A DNA stretch of 64,000 bases from the NCBI GenBank assembly GCA_964036275.1, contig OZ038440.1:4067690-4131689 (forward strand). Reading direction: 5' to 3'. Shown one piece after another: positions 59,101 through 64,000 of the stretch (within the stretch, counting starts at the first letter, position 1; every line of letters starts with the position of its first letter). The notes beneath the pieces are model-generated. The model was not told where the DNA came from. It saw only the letters and a program-made list of their open reading frames with translations, and searched no databases. This DNA comes from Litoditis marina. Lineage: Eukaryota; Nematoda; Chromadorea; Rhabditida; Rhabditidae. The translations under genes and the position numbers were made by a program.

Positions 59101-61933
59101 CAGTTTTCGTATTAGTAAAATAAACTGGCTCTTTTGAGAGCAGAAAATGTTTTTGAACTAAAATGCGGCTTTGCAATGGTTTTCGTACGGTGTTGCCTAC
59201 GACAAGTTGTACGCTTATACTTTATTTGTCGCCTGTGTTTGTAGTTTGATTCCAATGCATTTCAGTCGCATTTCAGAATGTATTGAGCTTAAACTACAAC
59301 GAAGATTTGGATCATACTCATGTTTTACAGATTGGTTGAGCGCCGTTTGGAGAAGGACGAACCACTGACAGAGAGTGAGGAGCTCGAGATGGTGTCTAGA
59401 ACAGTTGCCGACAATGCACGACGAGCTGGACCTATTGTAAGATTAAAAGAAAACAATTACTGAAAAACAAAAAAGTGCCACTGCACACTGTTGAAAAAAA
59501 CCGAAAGTCAATATACTGTAAAACTGGGTCCTTCTCGAATTTGTGTAAGAAACTGGAACAAAAAATATATTCCAGTTTGTATCTTTTGTACTTGTGTACC
59601 TTTTAATATTTCAGGATCCCAATCGCTCTTTCTATGAGTGCTGTTTGGACAGAAAACTACCCGATGCTTGTCTCAACAAGTGCAACTTTGCTTCGTATAA
59701 CAAGGCCTCGGTGAGATTTTTTTTAAATGACACGTGTAGAAGAGAGTTTTCACGTGACACGTGAACAATTCAGTAAACGTGTGAAAAATTAATGAATACA
59801 AATAAGTCCAGGTTTAATTGATTTTATTCACCCCATGTATAATTTATTCATTAGTACTTCTCAAATGAGGAAAACAGGCTTCGTATATAAGCTGTACTTC
59901 GAGATGTCTGCCAACATTGAATAGTGAAAAATCACGTGATACATATAAACTCAGTAAAACTACAACATACCGGGATTATTTCAGCTTATACACCTCATAC
60001 ATGATATATTTATTAGTACTCCTAGTAAAATTTTCATTAAAGCAACTACCAGTTCCACATGTTTTCACGTTTTACGTGATCTCATAATTTCATTTTTTAC
60101 GTGATTACTTTTCTGTTCGAAATATCCTGTTTCAGTTAACACGCATGTATTTCAAACAAGACTCCTGCCCCTTGGCGGCAATGAAAGAAATGCAATTCTG
60201 CGCGGCTCAGGGAAGGTATGCCTATTTTTGTAGTTTGATCAATTTTACTTCACGGCAGATGGGGATCAGCTATTTAAGTGACAAACAGATTCGAATACTG
60301 CAACCGCAGATAGAATTAAAAACGAGTGTACACAACCACAGAAACGCGGAGACATAAGGAGAAAACAGCGAGCAAAGATTGAGATGTAGCGGAGAAATTT
60401 TAGTACCACTTGGAGTCCACGTAAAGAGAAGAAAAACTCGAGGATCACAAAAACACTTCGTTTCATCAACCTGAAATAGTTGTTAAAGGATAAAACCTGA
60501 AGGAGAACCAACAAACCTTTGAAACTTAGATATATTTTGTTTCCAAACGTATTTATTAACTCTAGAGACCACACTGCCTGCTGTGCTCGTAATGGAGTGA
60601 CCACCACCCTCGCCGGATCAAAGTGTCTCATGTTCTGCGATCAACGATTAGGTTTGTTTTCTTCGCTTTAAGTTCAGGAATATCTTCTGTAAAAGTGACC
60701 CTAATTATTGCAAAAATTGTAGTAAATAGCGGTGATGACAATGTTGGGTGAGGTTGAGGTCCTTTCTACGCCTGATCTGATATAAGTGCCATACATACTT
60801 GGTGCGTCTGCGGGCGGCTGCGGGCGTCTGCGGCGCGGGTAAACTAGTGATTTGCCCGCAGACGCCCGCAAACGCCCGCAGACGCCCGCAAACGCACCCC
60901 AATTGAAGTATGTATGCGCGTCTGCGGCTGGCTGCGGCGCGGTTTCCCTCATTTCAATTTCAAATAGAAAGTTCGAACTTATTGTTGAAATTATGATTCC
61001 CCTTCCCTTATTAAGAATATTTGTCATTTATCACATCAATGCTAATAATGTTTATCCCTTAATATTTGTAAATCACTTGATTAGCGTTGATCTTCAACTG
61101 GTCTGTTGAAAATTCATGGAATATCATTATTAGATTACCGCTTACTGAATCAACTTCTTTCTAATCCTAAACGTTTTTTTTCCATTCTGAAACTTTTTTT
61201 TACTTCAAACTGGTTAAAAACCGATAATGATGTGCAGTGAACATCGAGTAGAATACAAATATATAGTTAAATAAACTATACTAAAGTAACTTGATGGTTT
61301 TAATAATGATTTTTAGAATATTAGTGATGATATGTCCAGAATAATCAATCCAGACGCAGAGAGCCGCTGCGGCAATATTGAATTGAATCATTATTGCCGC
61401 AACTGCTGTTTGCGGCTGTCTGCGGCCCCGCCCGCAGACGCCCGCAGCCGCCCGCAGCCGCTTTTGCCCACCGAAGTATGAATGCGCGGCAAAACGCCGA
61501 GAGCCGCCGCCAGCCGCACATTTGATCAATAATCAGGGGCGCCATACTTATATCATATGCCGCCCGCAGACGCCCGCAGCCGCAGCCAAGTATGTATGGC
61601 ACTATAGACCTTTCAAGCTCTATTTGAAAATGCTCCAACTTGTACTTGTGGGAGAAATCCGTCAGAAATGTGGTACTGGTTAAATTCAATGTTTTTTTTT
61701 CAATTCCAGTACTTGTTCGCATGTTTTTAACATATCATTTGAGTTCGGTAATCTCGTTAGTAAACCTGCTTCGGCAGTTTCCGAAAGTCGGAGAAAATTC
61801 TTTTCATGCATTTAAATCATATTTTACAGGTCGCGAAAACCAATTGGATATGTCTTTCGTTCCATGCTTTGACCGTTTCGAGAGCATGAAGTCTTGTTTC
61901 TGGCACGATTTGACCAGATACTACAAGGCCTAA
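56141..61933 (+). CDS. Secreted DB-module protein with Cys-rich N-terminus (251 aa)
   Basis: Exons 56141-56206, 57681-57796, 58071-58172, 59331-59436, 59615-59710, 60136-60215, 60566-60651 and 61830-61933; phases consistent. The ATG directly follows CATTTCCAG, a likely trans-splice site. Residues 1-22 (MIFGASLLVVAILAVLPDYS) form a signal peptide. Next is a Cys/Gly/Tyr-rich block (CATNGLCGHGPACGQVY, CGCQQRGYSCGSYGCYR) of about 38 residues, then a basic linker (HRARGSKSFQPHRSRARHH) and a charged helix (LVERRLEKDEPLTESEELEM). The last ~115 residues form a DB module (Pfam DB) with all 12 cysteines: FYECC, DAC, NKC, DSC, QFC, TACC, SKC, FC, VPC and KSCFW. DB proteins are extracellular nematode proteins of mostly unknown function; secretion or cuticle/extracellular-matrix association is inferred. 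The RSRAR segment could be a furin-type cleavage site. Confidence 0.92.
57300..57435. repeat. Family A palindromic element, copy 4
   Basis: Starts TTAAAGCAGGACGATTATGT. The right end carries a small internal duplication (ACCACATAATCG twice) and ends CGTCCTTCTTCAA. DB-gene intron. Confidence 0.9.
57546..57567. repeat. (TGAC)n microsatellite
   Basis: Five tandem TGAC units in the first DB-gene intron. Confidence 0.85.
59232..59305. repeat. Family J short palindrome, copy 2
   Basis: TGTGTTTGTAGTTTGATTCC at the left, TTAAACTACAACGAAGATTTG at the right, about 70 bp across; matches 53225-53310. Confidence 0.65.
60785..61603. mobile_element. Non-autonomous GC-rich inverted-repeat element in DB-gene intron
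   Basis: Left end AGTGCCATACATACTTGG and right end CCAAGTATGTATGGCACT are perfect 18-bp inverted repeats, flanked by ATA on both sides (possible target duplication). Just inside each end are arrays of CGTCTGCGGG / CCCGCAGACG words, repeated again near 60855-60945 and 61390-61520. The AT-rich middle (60970-61370) has no transposase-like frame. Total 819 bp, between exons ending 60651 and starting 61830. Confidence 0.85.
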
Positions 61934-62262
61934 GCCTAGAAAAACAAGAAACACCATCAAATATGATACACATTATGAGCTTCAGGTTCTATTAAGTGGC
62001 TATGAAACTATTCTAGAAAGTGCAAGTAGTTATGTAAATATTTTATCACTCTGTCTACGTTGATCAGAAGTTTTCAACGTTACCCTCTCATCATAGAAAA
62101 TGTGTGTTTGCAGTGTTGATTGAAAACGTTTACCTCTTTTGAATGAAAATTACACGATCATCTGTTAGTTGTTGTATTTTGTTGTAGCAAGAAGTAAACT
62201 CTGCAGAATTTGAAATCAATTTCAAGTTGTGTAAAGTGAAAGAAAAAAGTCCTAAGTTGGTA

Positions 62263-62268
62263 AATAAA
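62263..62268 (+). terminator. Polyadenylation signal of the DB-module gene
   Basis: AATAAA 330 bases after the stop codon in an A-rich context. Confidence 0.55.
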
Positions 62269-63245
62269 TTATGTACATATTCGCTTTGAAGATTTGAAAA
62301 CATCAACATGAGAACCGTAGCATCTGGAAAAGGAGAAGTTATATTTACTATTGTAGGGGAATATTATACAAGCAAATGACACCGATTATACCTGTGGTTA
62401 TAGAATTGTAAAAGTGGAATACTTTTTATTTTCTAGATACAAGGATCAATTTGAGTACACAACGAACTTTTTCTATTTTGCGGATTGAAACTTTCACTTT
62501 GTTCGAGAAAAAGTGTCATTTTACATTTTTTTCAAATGGCCGGGTCTGATATGGTAATTGAAATGTGTCATGTGTGTGTGGAATGAATGTCAACTGTGTG
62601 TTTTGCGCAATACTGTTTATTCATGTTATTAGGCATTCTTCCGTTTGCGCAACTGTTGCACTACATTATATTACCCTACTTCCACCCTCAAGAGTAGATG
62701 TTTTGCTTTACAAATTGTTTTGCTTTACATATTTTCTTAAAGTAAACAGTCAAGCATTACTCACAAAAGTTCGTAAAGATGAGTTCATTTCCCATGTATA
62801 ACTGATAAACAAATAGATTAAACTACAAACACCATACCAACATAAACAGACCGAACCACATATACCGTTTGAGCATGTTTTCTGAGAAAAGAGAAAAGTC
62901 TCCCTCTCTCTCTCTCCCTCTCTCCTTTTCTCTTTTTGCTCTCTTTTTGAGTTTCCTCCCACAAACTGTAACATTTCTTATATTCATGAATTCTATGAAT
63001 AAAACTCCTTTTCCCATAGTTCACTCAGCAATTTGTTATTTTCCTGCGTTTAGTGGCAACTAGCATTGAATGAATCAGGCCTAATGTGTTGCATTTCCAA
63101 AACAGAAAAACAAGTTTGAATCCATCAAAACAACATAATGTTCCTTCTGAATTCGAGCAAACTCGGTTGTGAATCTCCAAACGGAGGGCTATGTCTCGAT
63201 TATGGCTTGAGAACAGTTTGCACTATCAACTAAACATTTTGTGCT

Positions 63246-63369
63246 TTAAAGAAGGACGATCATGTGGACCAATCTCGTGTCAACGGTCCTTTAAACTGCA
63301 ATTGAAAAATATATTGCAGTTTAAAGGACTGAGCCGTTGCGATTGGACCACATAATCGTCCTTCTTTAA
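63246..63369. repeat. Family A palindromic element, copy 5
   Basis: TTAAAGAAGGACGATCATGT at the left, ACATAATCGTCCTTCTTTAA at the right; TTAA at both ends, 124 bp. Intergenic. Confidence 0.92.
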
Positions 63370-64000
63370 TTTGAAGTTTTTTTGGGAAGATTTCTCCTTT
63401 TTTATCCCACTCTTGAACCCATATGCGATTTTATAAGTATTCCATTCTATTCTGCCAAATTTCACTTCGAGGTTTAGAGTTGTCATTGAATTCGTATTTA
63501 ATATCCCAGAATTGATAGATATAATCAGGGCGTGGGTCTCTCTATTATTCATGCGATTCTATTGATTATTTCATAATACCACTCAATGCGATTATAAATG
63601 TGAAATCGGCCTGCATTGTAAATAGCCACACATCAATTCTTCATCGGACTGCGAAGGTGACAATTGTTAATTGTGGATAATTTTTTATTCGCTCGTTAAA
63701 TTTGAAATATGAAAACTTTTGCAAGGTTTATGTAGTTACCTTCTTAATTTTCAAATTACCTTTTTATATATCCTTTTGACTACTTTGTGTACAATCTGAA
63801 AGATGTGGTGGGTTTCTGAATGTGACCATAGGTGAACAGTTGTAAGATACATAGCATAAATCTCTGTAAAACCTACTGTGTTTTTTCGTGTCTCCTCATA
63901 CAGCACCATCTCTGCTCATTTATTTTGAAACTGTGTTGATTAGGGAATGTCTTAACACATATGCTCCGAAAACATTCTCTTCTTCCGAGACCCTATTTTC

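Larger units (their letters stand above)
61934..64000. other. Downstream non-coding region
   Basis: Holds the 3' UTR of the DB gene (AATAAA at 62263) and a family A repeat at 63246. I see no exon chain or family match to the end of the window. Confidence 0.5.

Noticed and set aside
61281..61722. 82- and 125-codon minus-strand frames
   Set aside because: They run through the GC-rich mobile element repeats; no transposase signature.

Overview
The window is nuclear DNA of a nematode. The strongest evidence is the spliced gene at 56141-61933, which encodes a secreted protein ending in a 12-cysteine DB module, a domain known from nematodes. Supporting signs are many introns with TTTCAG-type 3' splice sites, and start codons that sit a few bases after an unpaired TTTCAG-like acceptor, as expected for spliced-leader trans-splicing. 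Introns are mostly 50-900 bp (up to 2.7 kb) and carry many short palindromic repeats. There is no bacterial, phage or CRISPR content. I do not name a species.

Layout: 1010-3814 (+) a small B-box-like zinc-binding protein; 3815-10218 a repeat-rich stretch with no gene I can support; 10219-13504 (+) L-xylulose/dicarbonyl reductase; 14037-18060 (+) a CCDC97 homologue; 18361-21419 (+) a small GIGYF-like GYF-domain protein; 22415-28875 (+) an RS-rich coiled-coil protein; 30420-39337 (-) a PP2A B56 regulatory subunit, convergent with the preceding gene; 41409-43644 (+) the spliceosome factor CWC15, divergent from B56; 44259-49797 (+) an SLC37-type sugar-phosphate transporter; 51425-55296 (+) a three-zinc-finger Krueppel-like factor; 56141-61933 (+) the DB-module protein; 61934-64000 non-coding apart from a repeat. 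All exon models were assembled by hand from splice consensus, reading phase and family similarity. The phases close without stops in every model given; one B56 exon is a base short by my coordinates.

How the genes relate: reductase, CCDC97 and GYF genes are close together on one strand with acceptor sites before the downstream start codons, so they may form an operon. CWC15 and SLC37 may form a second. CWC15 and CCDC97 are both tied to the spliceosome, and the coiled-coil gene carries an RS domain. The other genes look functionally unrelated.

The most interesting signal is in the repeats. At least two families of TTAA-flanked palindromic elements end exactly at, or within about 5 bp of, 3' splice sites (20265, 24788, 48832), so transposon ends appear to supply working splice acceptors. 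Other notable items are an 819-bp GC-rich inverted-repeat element in a DB-gene intron, two long foldback elements and a tandem array with six perfect TGACGTCA sites in B56 introns, and a GC-AG intron in the transporter gene.
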